A DNA stretch of 64,000 nt from Lachnospiraceae bacterium. GTDB taxonomy: Bacteria > Bacillota > Clostridia > Lachnospirales > Lachnospiraceae. Position 1 is the first letter of the stretch. Each line of letters begins with the position of its first letter. Of this stretch, positions 54,553 to 63,789 are shown piece after piece. Under the pieces are notes generated by a model that saw only the letters and a list, made by a program, of their open reading frames with translations, did no database searches and was not told the origin of the DNA. The DNA is taken from NCBI GenBank assembly GCA_029054245.1, contig JAIDFQ010000043.1, positions 124,001-188,000 on the forward strand. The letters run 5' to 3'. A program made the position numbers and the translations under genes.

Positions 54553-55308
54553 ATGGCAATACCAGTCAAATTGCAGGCGTTTGAGGGACCGCTGGACCTT
54601 CTTCTGCATCTGATAGAAAAAAATAAAGTGGATATCTATGATATTCCGATTGTGGAGATCACTGCGCAATATCTTTCCTATATTCAACAAATGGCAACGG
54701 AAGATATGAATGTGATGAGCGAATTTCTTGTAATGGCGGCGACTCTTCTGGACATCAAATGCAAGATGCTTCTTCCGAAGGAAGTCAATGAAGAAGGGGA
54801 AGAGGAAGATCCGAGGGCAGAGCTGGTTCAGAAATTATTGGAATACAAAATGTATAAATATATGTCCTATGAACTTAAGGATAGACAGGTAGACGCTGCG
54901 CGTACGCTGTTTAAAGACAGGACGCTTCCGAAAGAAATCGAGGAGTACAGACCTCCAATTGATATGGAAGAGCTTCTTGGAGGGGCGAATCTGGGAAAAC
55001 TTCAGGAATTATTCAAGACCGTGATGCGCAGGCAAGAGGATAAGATCGATCCTGTGAGGAGTACCTTTGGCAAGATCGAGAAGGATGAAGTGGATATGGA
55101 TATCAAAACGGTTTATGTTGAAGAGTATCTTCATACCCACAAAACATTCAGCTTTAGGCAGCTCTTGGAAAAGCAGAGAAGCAAAATGGAGATTATCGTT
55201 ACATTTCTTGTCATTCTGGAGATGATGAAACTGGGGAAAATTTTCATTGTACAGGAAGATACGTTTGAGGATATCATGATTACTTCTAATGAGGCGCGGG
55301 AGGTATAA
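54553..55308 (+). CDS. scpA: Segregation and condensation protein A
   Basis: A 251-residue kleisin of the SMC-ScpAB condensin complex, which compacts and segregates the chromosome. It opens with the typical IPVKLQAFEGPLDLLLHLIEKNKVDIYDIPI motif and keeps the C-terminal winged-helix region. AAAAGGAGC precedes the ATG. It is immediately followed by scpB after three bases, the usual two-gene order. Confidence 0.95.
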   Translation: MAIPVKLQAFEGPLDLLLHLIEKNKVDIYDIPIVEITAQYLSYIQQMATEDMNVMSEFLVMAATLLDIKCKMLLPKEVNEEGEEEDPRAELVQKLLEYKMYKYMSYELKDRQVDAARTLFKDRTLPKEIEEYRPPIDMEELLGGANLGKLQELFKTVMRRQEDKIDPVRSTFGKIEKDEVDMDIKTVYVEEYLHTHKTFSFRQLLEKQRSKMEIIVTFLVILEMMKLGKIFIVQEDTFEDIMITSNEAREV

Positions 55309-55311
55309 AAT

Positions 55312-55881
55312 TTGGACAGGCAGAAAGAAAAAGCCATATTGGAGGCGGTTCTTTTTACGATGGGCGAGTCTGTGGAAGTGGAAAGACTGGCGGCAGTAAT
55401 CGAGGAAGATAAAAAGACGGTCAGGGAATTACTTGCAGAGATGAAAGCAGAGTATGAGGAAAGGGCGTGCGGCATGACGCTGATGGAACTGGAAGATTCC
55501 TTTCAGATGTGTACCAAGGCAGAAATGTATGAATATTTGATTAAAATCGCTAAGACGCCGCGCAAGTATGTGCTTACAGACACATTGCTGGAAACGCTTT
55601 CTATTGTGGCATATAAGCAGCCCATCACAAGGGCAGAGATTGAAAAAATCAGAGGCGTCAGCTGCGACCATGCGGTGAATAGGCTGGTCGAATTTGGGCT
55701 TATTGCGGAAGTGGGAAGAATGGATGCACCGGGACGCCCGCTCCTTTTCGGAACTACGGAAGAGTTCCTAAGGAGCTTCGGCGTAAAATCTCTGGAGGAG
55801 CTGCCGGAGCTGTCAGCCGTTCAGATAGAAGAATTCAAACTGCAGGCAGAGCAGGAGGCGAGCGTACAGCTGGATATATAA
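55312..55881 (+). CDS. scpB: Segregation and condensation protein B
   Basis: A 189-residue partner of ScpA in the SMC complex, with two winged-helix domains. It opens with AILEAVLFTMGESVEVERLA and has LSIVAYKQPITRAEIEKIRGV in the second domain. GGGAGG precedes TTG 55312, so the start codon is TTG. Its end is five bases from the end of the convergent carboxypeptidase gene. Confidence 0.95.
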   Translation: MDRQKEKAILEAVLFTMGESVEVERLAAVIEEDKKTVRELLAEMKAEYEERACGMTLMELEDSFQMCTKAEMYEYLIKIAKTPRKYVLTDTLLETLSIVAYKQPITRAEIEKIRGVSCDHAVNRLVEFGLIAEVGRMDAPGRPLLFGTTEEFLRSFGVKSLEELPELSAVQIEEFKLQAEQEASVQLDI

Positions 55882-55886
55882 GAAGA

Positions 55887-57173
55887 CTAATACAAGCTGT
55901 AGCGAAGCAGAATCTGCTCAAGGCACCAGCCAAAATCAATGGCAGGTACGGTATCGCTGGTGATGATATGCTCTATTTTGTAGACTTCTCCGTCGACAAG
56001 GTAGCGAATCGTGCCGGCATTTGTTCCTGCGGGTACGGGGGCGGTAAGATGATCTTCTATCTGACAATCTACTTGAATCTGTTCGCCTTTTTTCAGAAGA
56101 AGTCCATCATCGGAAAAGGAATCCGCGCTCCGGTCGATTTTAAGACCGGTATAGGCATCTGCATCAAGCTGATTGACCTGCCCGTTTATAACTTTGATGG
56201 GAGTTAAACTACTTTCATTATAAGCAGCTTCACTGAGGGTGTGATATTCGTAATTGTCCAGTCCATAGTTCATAAGCTGTTTCGTATCGCTCCACTTGTA
56301 GGTCTTATTGTTGGGCCATCCGCAGGCGAGGAGGGCGACTACATAAGTCCGCTCATCCTGACGCAGTGCGCCTACATAGCAGTAACCGGCATTACCTGTG
56401 AAGCCTGTTTTGCCGGAGAGCGCACCCTCCATCATGGAAAGAAATGCGTTATGGTTGTTGCATTGAAAGATGCGTCCACTGGGGATGAAGGCGCCGTCTT
56501 TTTCCTTGTAGCTTCCGAAAGAATAGGAAGCAGTGCGGGTTATTTTGAGAAATTCCTCTTTTTTGGGGGAATCCATGATGCAGTATGACATGATGCGGGC
56601 AAGGTCCGCAGCGGTGGTGGAGTGGGATCTTACGGTTCCGTCTTTTCCTGTGACTGTGGCGTCAAGACCGTTCGGGGTTATGAAGAAAGTGTCAAAACAT
56701 CCGAGATCCCGGGCTTTCTGGTTCATCATATCAGCAAAAGCCTCTGTGCTTCCTGCGATATGTTCGGCAATGACGACCGCTGCATCGTTATGGGATTCCA
56801 GCATTAAGGAATAGAGAAGATCTTCCAGCTTATAATATTCGTTTGCACTTACATTGAGCTTTACTTTTGGCATGCTTGCGGCATAGGAGGAGGCAATGGC
56901 GTAATCGTCCATACTGCCATACTCCAAGGCAAGGATACAGGTCATAATCTTTGTTGTGCTTGCCATAGGAAGGATTTTCTGTCCGTCTTTTTCATATAAA
57001 ATACGCCCGGAGTCAGCATCCATTAAAACGGCAGACTGGGCGTAGAGCTTTAGGTTTGTACCATCTTCTTCTTTGGCAGATGCTGTCGGCATGGACAGTG
57101 AAGCGATGAAAATAAGGGTGGAGATAAAGAATAAACTGATTGATCTGGTAAGTGAGGGCCTTGAATATTTCAT
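55887..57173 (-). CDS. D-alanyl-D-alanine carboxypeptidase (DacF/DacB-like)
   Basis: A 428-residue exported serine peptidase. A signal peptide ends near TASAKE. The active site is STTK (Ser72, Lys75), SHN in place of the usual SGN (LESHNDAAV), and KTG (LSGKTGFTGNAGYC). A C-terminal beta domain and a hydrophobic last segment would anchor it to the membrane. It cuts D-Ala-D-Ala stem ends. It is divergent from the paralog at 52413 in length and tail, so they are not recent copies. It is convergent with scpB, and only five bases separate their ends. Confidence 0.88.
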   Translation of the reverse strand: MKYSRPSLTRSISLFFISTLIFIASLSMPTASAKEEDGTNLKLYAQSAVLMDADSGRILYEKDGQKILPMASTTKIMTCILALEYGSMDDYAIASSYAASMPKVKLNVSANEYYKLEDLLYSLMLESHNDAAVVIAEHIAGSTEAFADMMNQKARDLGCFDTFFITPNGLDATVTGKDGTVRSHSTTAADLARIMSYCIMDSPKKEEFLKITRTASYSFGSYKEKDGAFIPSGRIFQCNNHNAFLSMMEGALSGKTGFTGNAGYCYVGALRQDERTYVVALLACGWPNNKTYKWSDTKQLMNYGLDNYEYHTLSEAAYNESSLTPIKVINGQVNQLDADAYTGLKIDRSADSFSDDGLLLKKGEQIQVDCQIEDHLTAPVPAGTNAGTIRYLVDGEVYKIEHIITSDTVPAIDFGWCLEQILLRYSLY

Positions 57174-57263
57174 TTGATTTTCGTCCGCGCAGGTATCTTC
57201 TCTTATCTATATGTCAGTGCACAGGTAAAATATGCTATGCGACCAAACAGATAGGAGGGTTTT

Positions 57264-58304
57264 ATGAGAAAAATACTGGTGGTGCTTACCGGAGGAACGA
57301 TAGGAAGCAGAGTGGAAGGAAGGCAAATTGATGTGACAGATGAGTCGCCTTATTATCTTTTAGATCTGTACAAGAAAACTTATGGCAGCGTCAGTACGTT
57401 TGAAGTGATACATCCCTTTAATCTTTTAAGCGAAAACATGAACCTGCATTATTTTAGTCAGCTTGCACGCGTCATGTGGGAGCTTCCTTATAGGGATTGC
57501 GCAGGGGTCATAGTTGCTCATGGCTCTGATACATTGTCTTATTCGGCAGCCCTTTTAGGGATGCTGCTTCGCCATGTGCCGGTACCAGTAGTGCTGATTG
57601 CATCCAATTATCCGTTAGGAGAGAAGGGGAGCAATGGACTTGTCAATTTCAAAAGTGCAGTGGAGTTAATTCGTGCGCATCTGTTCAGAGGGGTATACTG
57701 CGTTTATCAGAACAATTTGGGAGAACATAGCGTGTATTTGGGAACACGCATGACAGAGGCAGATGCTTATCTGGATCAGTTCGGGAGTTTTGGAGGCACC
57801 CCCCTGGGAGCAATGGAGGACGGTGTATTCTGTTACAATGGCGGCACCCCCAATCCCACGCTTCCTCAGATCAGGGAAAGACGTTCCCCTGTTGCATCGA
57901 GTTGTCCGGTTTTTGATAAAACAATTCTCATGATTCGGTCTTATCCTGGTTTAGACTACAGGAGCTTTGATTTAGGGATCGGACCTGCCGCGGTGCTTTG
58001 TTATCTGTACCACTCAGCTACAGCATGTACGGAAGGCGAAGGCAGTTCCATACTTGACTTTATAGACCGATGCCACAATGAGGGGATTCCTGTCTATGTG
58101 GCTTCCGCAAAATTATTAGTGGGAAGAAACTATGTGACAGCAAAAGCAATTCGCGACAAAGGCGTTATCCTGATGGAGAACATCTCGCCTGAAGCAGCTT
58201 ATGCTAAATTGTTGCTTTTACATAATATAGGGACAAGGAAAGAAGCAGAAAGTCGTGTAAAAGAAACGATATTTTTTGAAAATTTGCCTATTCCTGAAGA
58301 CTAG
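57264..58304 (+). CDS. Asparaginase family protein, cytoplasmic
   Basis: A 346-residue type I/II asparaginase. Its two threonine nucleophile motifs are visible: LTGGTIGS near residue 9 and HGSDTLSYS near residue 90. It hydrolyses L-asparagine, and possibly glutamine, to the acid and ammonia. No signal peptide is seen, so it acts in the cytoplasm. AGGAGGG precedes the ATG. It is divergent from the carboxypeptidase and has no partner gene. Confidence 0.87.
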   Translation: MRKILVVLTGGTIGSRVEGRQIDVTDESPYYLLDLYKKTYGSVSTFEVIHPFNLLSENMNLHYFSQLARVMWELPYRDCAGVIVAHGSDTLSYSAALLGMLLRHVPVPVVLIASNYPLGEKGSNGLVNFKSAVELIRAHLFRGVYCVYQNNLGEHSVYLGTRMTEADAYLDQFGSFGGTPLGAMEDGVFCYNGGTPNPTLPQIRERRSPVASSCPVFDKTILMIRSYPGLDYRSFDLGIGPAAVLCYLYHSATACTEGEGSSILDFIDRCHNEGIPVYVASAKLLVGRNYVTAKAIRDKGVILMENISPEAAYAKLLLLHNIGTRKEAESRVKETIFFENLPIPED

Positions 58305-58367
58305 GCGCAAGATGTAAAAAAAATAACGATAAAAATGAACTTTGCTCTAGGCGATTTGTGACATTTG

Positions 58368-58376
58368 TGGTATACT
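58368..58376 (+). promoter_or_regulatory. Extended -10 promoter of the decarboxylase pump operon
   Basis: TGGTATACT (58368-58376) is an extended -10 element without a matching -35. A leader of about 80 bases with no ORF follows. Confidence 0.45.
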
Positions 58377-58459
58377 GCTATAGACAAAATTATGGGGATA
58401 CTTGTGTCCTCGTGAGTTAAGTTATAATTTTTTTAATATAAAATGGAGGGTTGAAAAAA

Positions 58460-59890
58460 ATGAGTACTACTTCACAGGCGAGTCAAAGAATAGCAGCTTT
58501 GCTCGATGAAAACAGTTTCGTTGAAATCGGTGCGCAGGTAACAGCAAGAAGCACGGATTTTAATCTGAAACAGACCAAAACTCCTTCTGATGGTGTGATT
58601 ACCGGATACGGAGTGATAGGCGGCAGCCTTGTGTATGTATACAGCCAGGATGCGTCCGTACTTGGCGGCAGCGTCGGTGAAATGCATGCAAAGAAAATTG
58701 CAAACCTCTATGATCTGGCATTGAAAATGGGAGCTCCCGTAATCGGGCTGATTGAATCTGCCGGACTTAGATTACAGGAAGCAACAGACGCGTTAAATGG
58801 ATTTGGTGAAATCTACAAAAAGCAGGTTCTCAGCTCTGGCGTGATCCCTCAGATTACCGCTATTTTTGGTTCCTGCGGCGGCGGTCTTGCGCTTATTCCT
58901 ACTTTGACAGATTTTACTTTCATGGAAGAAAAGAAAGCAAAATTATTTGTGAATGCACCCAATGCGCTGGACGGCAATGAAATCAGCAGATGTGATACAT
59001 CAGCGGCTTCTTTCCAGAGCGAGGAGGCAGGTATTGTGGATGTGGTTGCGGACGAGGCATCTGTTCTTTCACAGATTAGAGAACTGGTATGTATGCTTCC
59101 TTCAAACAACGAAGAAGATAGTGCATTTGAAGAATGCACAGATGATTTGAACCGCACATGTGCAGAAATTGCAGGGTGTATAGGAGATACATCTATTGCA
59201 TTATCCCAGATCGCTGATAACGGCGCTGTATTTGAAGTGAAGGCAGCGTATGCGAAGGAGATGGTGACTGCATTTATCCGCTTAAACGGAACGACGGTAG
59301 GCGCTGTCGCAAACCGTAGCGAAGTATATGGCGAAGACGGAAAAGTGACAGATAAGTTTGATGCAGCTTTAACACCGGCAGGCTGTGATAAGGCGGCAGA
59401 TTTTGTTAATTTCTGCGATGCATTTAATATTCCGGTTCTTTCTCTTACAAATGTAAAAGGCTTTAAGGCCGATAAATGTTCCGAAAAGAAGATTGCAAAA
59501 GCAGCGGCAAGGCTTACATATGCGTTCGCCAATGCTACCGTTCCGAAGGTGAATGTTGTGATCGGACAGGCATTTGGAAGCGCTTATGTTGCCATGAACT
59601 CTAAGGCGATCGGTGCAGATATCACTATGGCGTGGCCGGATGCACAGATCGGTACGATGGATGCAGGTCTTGCTGCAAAGATCATCTGTGATGGTCAGGG
59701 AGCAGAAGCGATTGCCGCATGTGCAAAAGAGTATGCCGCGCTGCAGACGAGTGCACAAAGCGCTGCAGGCAGAGGATATGTGGATCAGATTATAAAGCCC
59801 GCAGATACAAGAAAATATGTAATAGGCGCTTTTGAGATGCTGCTTTCCAAGAGGGAAGACCGTCCTGCCAAAAAACATGGTACAGTTTAG
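58460..59890 (+). CDS. Biotin-dependent acyl-CoA carboxyltransferase subunit (MmdA/12S-like)
   Basis: A 476-residue carboxyltransferase made of two crotonase-fold halves. SDGVITGYGVIGGSLVYVY and GLIESAGLRLQEA in the first half, and VIGQAFGSAYVAMNSK and AWPDAQIGTMDA in the second, match the methylmalonyl-CoA decarboxylase alpha/12S transcarboxylase group. It would move a carboxyl group from an acyl-CoA to biotin. GGAGGG at 58445-58450 places the start at ATG 58460, not the track's TTG. It is shorter and more divergent than MmdA (about 510-520), so the acyl-CoA is uncertain. It heads the five-gene cluster. Confidence 0.85.
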   Translation: MSTTSQASQRIAALLDENSFVEIGAQVTARSTDFNLKQTKTPSDGVITGYGVIGGSLVYVYSQDASVLGGSVGEMHAKKIANLYDLALKMGAPVIGLIESAGLRLQEATDALNGFGEIYKKQVLSSGVIPQITAIFGSCGGGLALIPTLTDFTFMEEKKAKLFVNAPNALDGNEISRCDTSAASFQSEEAGIVDVVADEASVLSQIRELVCMLPSNNEEDSAFEECTDDLNRTCAEIAGCIGDTSIALSQIADNGAVFEVKAAYAKEMVTAFIRLNGTTVGAVANRSEVYGEDGKVTDKFDAALTPAGCDKAADFVNFCDAFNIPVLSLTNVKGFKADKCSEKKIAKAAARLTYAFANATVPKVNVVIGQAFGSAYVAMNSKAIGADITMAWPDAQIGTMDAGLAAKIICDGQGAEAIAACAKEYAALQTSAQSAAGRGYVDQIIKPADTRKYVIGAFEMLLSKREDRPAKKHGTV

Positions 59891-59907
59891 AAAGGATGAT
59901 ACTTAAT

Positions 59908-60630
59908 ATGAAAAAATGGTTATTAGTATTAGGTATGATTACCTGTATGCTTGGTTTGTCAGCATGTAGCCAGAAAGAAGAGGCTGCTCCTTTCATGACA
60001 GAAGCGGCGGCTGAAGAATATGTGCAGGACAATATCATCAAGATTAACCGGTATGTTCAGACAAACACGAAGGACCAGGTGACGGATCTTGTATGGTTAA
60101 ATGCAATCGAAAGCTGGGAACAAGCTGCTCCAGATATGGGTGATTATGAAAAGATTGTCAGCATTAAGTACAATCTTGAAGAAAAAGACGGTGTTGTCAA
60201 TGCCAGAATTAAAGGATCCAAGCGTGAAGCAAGCGTAGAATTTGTATTTGAGGATGGTGTGATCGCCAATGTTACGACCAATGTGGAATATTCCTTTGGT
60301 GAAAAGATGGAGAAGGCGGCATTAAACACACTCCTCGGTATGGGAACGGTGTTTACAGTTCTTATTCTGATCAGCCTGATTATCGGATGTTTTGGCTTTA
60401 TACCTAAGATTCAGGCAAAATTTGATAAAAAGTCTAAGAAAGAAGAAGTGAAAAAGACGGCAGTGGACAATACCATTGCACAGATTATTGAAAAAGAAGA
60501 ACTTTCAGATGATTACGAGCTGGTTGCAGTTATTGCAGCAGCAATCGCTGCAAGTGAGGGCGCTTCTTCCACAGACGGATTTGTAGTAAGAAGCATCAGA
60601 CGCGCAGGGAACAAGCGGCAGCGTGCTTAA
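59908..60630 (+). CDS. OadG-like gamma subunit with lipoprotein-type extracytoplasmic domain
   Basis: A 240-residue protein for membrane assembly of the decarboxylase pump. It begins with a signal peptide and the lipobox LSAC (Cys20), then an extracytoplasmic domain of about 115 residues, a transmembrane helix (about 141-163) and a cytoplasmic tail that ends with the gamma-subunit pattern (VAVIAAAIAASEG). Standard OadG is only about 85-100 residues and has no outer domain, so this is an expanded form. AAAGGA precedes ATG 59908 by 11 bases; ATG 59896 would have no RBS spacing. Confidence 0.75.
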   Translation: MKKWLLVLGMITCMLGLSACSQKEEAAPFMTEAAAEEYVQDNIIKINRYVQTNTKDQVTDLVWLNAIESWEQAAPDMGDYEKIVSIKYNLEEKDGVVNARIKGSKREASVEFVFEDGVIANVTTNVEYSFGEKMEKAALNTLLGMGTVFTVLILISLIIGCFGFIPKIQAKFDKKSKKEEVKKTAVDNTIAQIIEKEELSDDYELVAVIAAAIAASEGASSTDGFVVRSIRRAGNKRQRA

Positions 60631-60673
60631 ATGAGAATAATGTTGAATGGAAATCACAGGAGGATTTAAAGGA

Positions 60674-61039
60674 ATGAAAAATTATACAATTACCGTAAAT
60701 GGAAACGTATATGACGTAGTAGTAGAAGAAGGCGCATCCACTGGCGCACCTGCACCCGCAGCGCCGAAGGCAGCACCTAAGGCGGCTCCCAAGGCAGCAG
60801 CGCCAAAGGCAGCTGGCGGAGCAGGCAGCATCAAGGTTGAGGCTGGTGCAGCTGGCAAGGTATTTAAGGTAGAAGTAAGTGTTGGACAGACACTTAAGGC
60901 TGGTGATACAGTAGTCATTCTGGAAGCAATGAAAATGGAAATCCCTGTTGTAGCACCTCAGGGGGGTACTGTAGCAAGTGTTGATGTAGCTGTTGGCGAT
61001 GCTGTTGAGGCAGGTGCTTTGCTGGCAACTCTTAATTAG
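60674..61039 (+). CDS. Biotin carboxyl carrier protein of the decarboxylase pump
   Basis: A 121-residue carrier. Residues 51-121 form a biotinyl domain with EAMKMEIP; Lys87 should be biotinylated. An Ala/Pro/Lys linker (residues 25-47, [13 protein letters not shown]) gives the swinging arm its reach. It carries CO2 between the carboxyltransferases and the OadB channel. GGAGG at 60659-60663 is 10 bases before ATG 60674, so I drop the track's extra nine residues. It matches 1.3S-like subunits in size and order. Confidence 0.95.
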   Translation: MKNYTITVNGNVYDVVVEEGASTGAPAPAAPKAAPKAAPKAAAPKAAGGAGSIKVEAGAAGKVFKVEVSVGQTLKAGDTVVILEAMKMEIPVVAPQGGTVASVDVAVGDAVEAGALLATLN

Positions 61040-61073
61040 TACTTTTGCCGAGAAAACAACAGGAGGTAAAAAA

Positions 61074-62225
61074 ATGGATTACATCGTATCTACACTGTCC
61101 AATCTGATTCACCAGACAGCCTTCTTTAATCTTACATGGGGCAATTATCTGATGATTCTTGTGGCGTGTGTATTTCTTTATCTTGCGATTGCCAGAGGCT
61201 TTGAACCGCTGCTTCTGACACCAATCGCATTTGGTATGCTGCTTGTCAATATTTATCCTGATATCATGATGAGTATTGAGGATTCAGCCAATGGCGCAGG
61301 CGGCTTACTGTATTATTTTTATCTCTTAGATGAGTGGGCAATCTTGCCGTCACTGATTTTCATGGGTGTCGGCGCTATGACCGATTTCGGTCCTTTGATT
61401 GCAAATCCTAAGAGCTTCTTACTTGGTGCAGCAGCACAGTTCGGTATCTTCGCAGCATATTTTGGCGCGATTGCAATGGGCTTTAATGACAAAGCAGCAG
61501 CAGCAATCTCCATTATCGGCGGTGCGGACGGTCCTACCTCCATTTTCCTTGCCGGAAAACTTGGACAGACTGCCCTGCTTGGACCGATTGCGGTAGCGGC
61601 ATATTCCTATATGTCCCTGGTGCCTATTATACAGCCGCCTATCATGAAACTGCTGACAACAGAAAAAGAGAGAAAAATCAAGATGGGACAGCTTCGTCCT
61701 GTGTCCAAGCTTGAAAAGATTCTCTTCCCGATTATCGTTACAATCGTAGTTTGTATGATCCTTCCTACCACAGCACCCCTTGTTGGTATGCTGATGCTGG
61801 GTAATCTGTTCAGAGAGTCTGGTGTGGTAAGACAGCTGACAGATACAGCATCCAATGCGCTTATGTACATTGTAGTTATACTGCTGGGCACTTCCGTAGG
61901 CGCTACCACCAGCGCAGAGGCATTCTTAAATCTGGACACATTGAAGATCGTTGCGCTTGGCTTGATTGCATTTGCATTTGGTACAGCCGCCGGCGTTTTG
62001 TTTGGTAAGCTGATGTGCATTGCAACAAAGGGAAAGGTCAACCCGCTGATTGGTTCCGCCGGTGTATCGGCAGTTCCTATGGCAGCCCGTGTTTCCCAGA
62101 AGGTGGGAGCAGAGGCAGATCCTACGAACTTCCTTTTGATGCATGCAATGGGACCTAACGTGGCAGGTGTTATCGGTACAGCAGTAGCAGCCGGTACTTT
62201 CATGGCTGTATTTGGCGTATTTTAA
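61074..62225 (+). CDS. oadB: Na+-translocating decarboxylase beta subunit
   Basis: A 383-residue integral membrane protein that decarboxylates carboxybiotin and exports Na+. It has the family hallmarks [15 protein letters not shown], with the Asp essential for Na+ translocation in known OadB proteins, and [26 protein letters not shown] at 61061-61066 places the start at ATG 61074; the track ORF begins 81 bases too early, inside the carrier gene. All membrane segments are intact. It is the only channel subunit in the cluster, so both carboxyltransferases presumably share it. Confidence 0.93.
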   Translation: MDYIVSTLSNLIHQTAFFNLTWGNYLMILVACVFLYLAIARGFEPLLLTPIAFGMLLVNIYPDIMMSIEDSANGAGGLLYYFYLLDEWAILPSLIFMGVGAMTDFGPLIANPKSFLLGAAAQFGIFAAYFGAIAMGFNDKAAAAISIIGGADGPTSIFLAGKLGQTALLGPIAVAAYSYMSLVPIIQPPIMKLLTTEKERKIKMGQLRPVSKLEKILFPIIVTIVVCMILPTTAPLVGMLMLGNLFRESGVVRQLTDTASNALMYIVVILLGTSVGATTSAEAFLNLDTLKIVALGLIAFAFGTAAGVLFGKLMCIATKGKVNPLIGSAGVSAVPMAARVSQKVGAEADPTNFLLMHAMGPNVAGVIGTAVAAGTFMAVFGVF

Positions 62226-62247
62226 AGAAAATTAGGAGGAAATAGAA

Positions 62248-63675
62248 ATGGCAGAACAGGCTAAAAAACCGGTTGGAATCATGGAAACCGTTCTTCGTGA
62301 TGCACATCAGTCTCTGATTGCTACAAGAATGCCTACTGAAATGATGCTTCCAATCGTTGACAAGATGGATAAAGTTGGTTATCATGCAGTGGAATGCTGG
62401 GGTGGCGCCACATTTGATGCTTCCCTTCGTTTCTTAAAGGAAGATCCATGGGACAGACTTAGAAAGTTAAGAGATGGATTCAAGAATACAAAGCTGCAGA
62501 TGCTTTTCAGAGGTCAGAATATCTTAGGCTACAGACCTTACGCTGATGATGTTGTAGACAGTTTCGTAGAGAAATCCATTGCAAATGGTATCGATATTAT
62601 CCGTATCTTTGATTGCTTGAATGACCTTAGAAACTTACAGGAAGCAGTCAATGCGACAAACAAGGTTAAGGCACAGGAGGGAAGAGGACATGCACAGGTT
62701 GCCCTTTCTTATACATTAGGTGATGCCTATACCATGGAATATTGGATGAACATGGCAAAGAAAATTGAAGAGATGGGTGCAGATTCTATCTGTATCAAGG
62801 ATATGGCAGGTCTTCTTGTTCCTTACAAGGCATCTGAAATGATTGCTGCCATGAAGTCGGCAACAAAGCTTCCGATTCAGCTGCACACACACTATACATC
62901 TGGTGTTGCAAGCATGACCTACATGAAGGCAGTAGAAGCAGGGGTAGACGTAATCGACTGTGCAATCTCACCTTTTGCTATGGGTACTTCACAGCCGGCA
63001 ACGGAAGTTATGGTTGAGACCTTTAAGGGAACACCTTATGATACCGGTTATGATCAGAATATTTTGTCTGAAATTGCAGATTACTTCAGACCTTACAGAG
63101 ATAAATGCCTTGCAGATGGTCTGCTTAATCCTAAGGTTATGGGTGTTGATATCAAGACACTGCTGTATCAGGTACCCGGAGGTATGCTTTCCAACATGGT
63201 GAGCCAGCTGAAGGAGCAGAATGCAGAAGATAAATATTATGATGTGCTGAAGGAAATCCCGCAGGTTAGAAAAGACTTAGGTGAGCCTCCTTTGGTTACA
63301 CCTTCTTCACAGATCGTGGGAACTCAGGCGGTATTTAACGTACTGATGGGTGAAAGATATAAGATGGCAACAAAGGAAACCAAGGCAGTTCTTCGCGGTG
63401 AATATGGTCAGACAGTTAAGCCTATGAATCAGGAGATCATCGACAAGGTTATTCCAGGTGAAAAGAGGATTACCTGCCGTCCTGCCGATCTTATTGAAAA
63501 CGAAATGGATAAGTTAGAGGCAGAGATGAAGGAATGGAAACAACAGGATGAAGATGTATTGTCCTACGCTCTGTTCCCGCAGGTTGCAACTGACTTCTTC
63601 AAATATCGTCAGGCACAGCAGGAAAAAGTTGATATGTCACAGGCAGATGTAAAGAATGGGGCATATCCTGTATAA
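62248..63675 (+). CDS. oadA: Pyruvate/oxaloacetate carboxyltransferase alpha subunit (OadA/PycB/5S-like)
   Basis: A 475-residue TIM-barrel carboxyltransferase. VLRDAHQSLIATRM holds the metal-binding Asp, ECWGGATFDASLRFL and RIFDCLNDLRNL are family marks, and HTHYTSGVASMTY carries the paired metal His residues; the family's carboxylated Lys is in CIKDMAGLL. It has no biotinyl domain because the carrier is a separate gene. It would carboxylate biotin with oxaloacetate or act as the 5S subunit of a transcarboxylase. AGGAGG precedes ATG 62248. A terminator follows after the stop. Confidence 0.93.
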   Translation: MAEQAKKPVGIMETVLRDAHQSLIATRMPTEMMLPIVDKMDKVGYHAVECWGGATFDASLRFLKEDPWDRLRKLRDGFKNTKLQMLFRGQNILGYRPYADDVVDSFVEKSIANGIDIIRIFDCLNDLRNLQEAVNATNKVKAQEGRGHAQVALSYTLGDAYTMEYWMNMAKKIEEMGADSICIKDMAGLLVPYKASEMIAAMKSATKLPIQLHTHYTSGVASMTYMKAVEAGVDVIDCAISPFAMGTSQPATEVMVETFKGTPYDTGYDQNILSEIADYFRPYRDKCLADGLLNPKVMGVDIKTLLYQVPGGMLSNMVSQLKEQNAEDKYYDVLKEIPQVRKDLGEPPLVTPSSQIVGTQAVFNVLMGERYKMATKETKAVLRGEYGQTVKPMNQEIIDKVIPGEKRITCRPADLIENEMDKLEAEMKEWKQQDEDVLSYALFPQVATDFFKYRQAQQEKVDMSQADVKNGAYPV

Positions 63676-63698
63676 ATTTTTAACGGACAAGATCGATG

Positions 63699-63735
63699 CA
63701 GCTCTCATGCAAGTATTTGTGTGGGAGCTGTTTTT
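63699..63735 (+). terminator. Terminator after the pump cluster
   Basis: CAGCTCTCAT and GTGGGAGCTG pair over 10 positions (two G-U pairs), then TTTTT. The -35 of the next promoter overlaps it. Confidence 0.75.
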
Positions 63736-63745
63736 GTGTTATAAT
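63717..63745 (+). promoter_or_regulatory. Promoter of the NYN-domain gene
   Basis: TTGTGT (63717-63722) and TATAAT (63740-63745) are exactly 17 bases apart, 45 bases before ATG 63790. Confidence 0.55.
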
Positions 63746-63789
63746 CTAACTGCCGGTGGTTGGAAAATAATAGAAAATAGGGGGAGTAC

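Noticed and set aside
60682-60918. Minus-strand ORF rich in Ala and Pro across the biotin carrier
   Set aside because: It is the reverse reading of the Ala/Pro/Lys linker and has no RBS.
60993-61073. Track ORF start of OadB, 81 bases into the carrier gene
   Set aside because: A perfect AGGAGG sits before ATG 61074, and the earlier part would overlap the biotin carrier gene in another frame.
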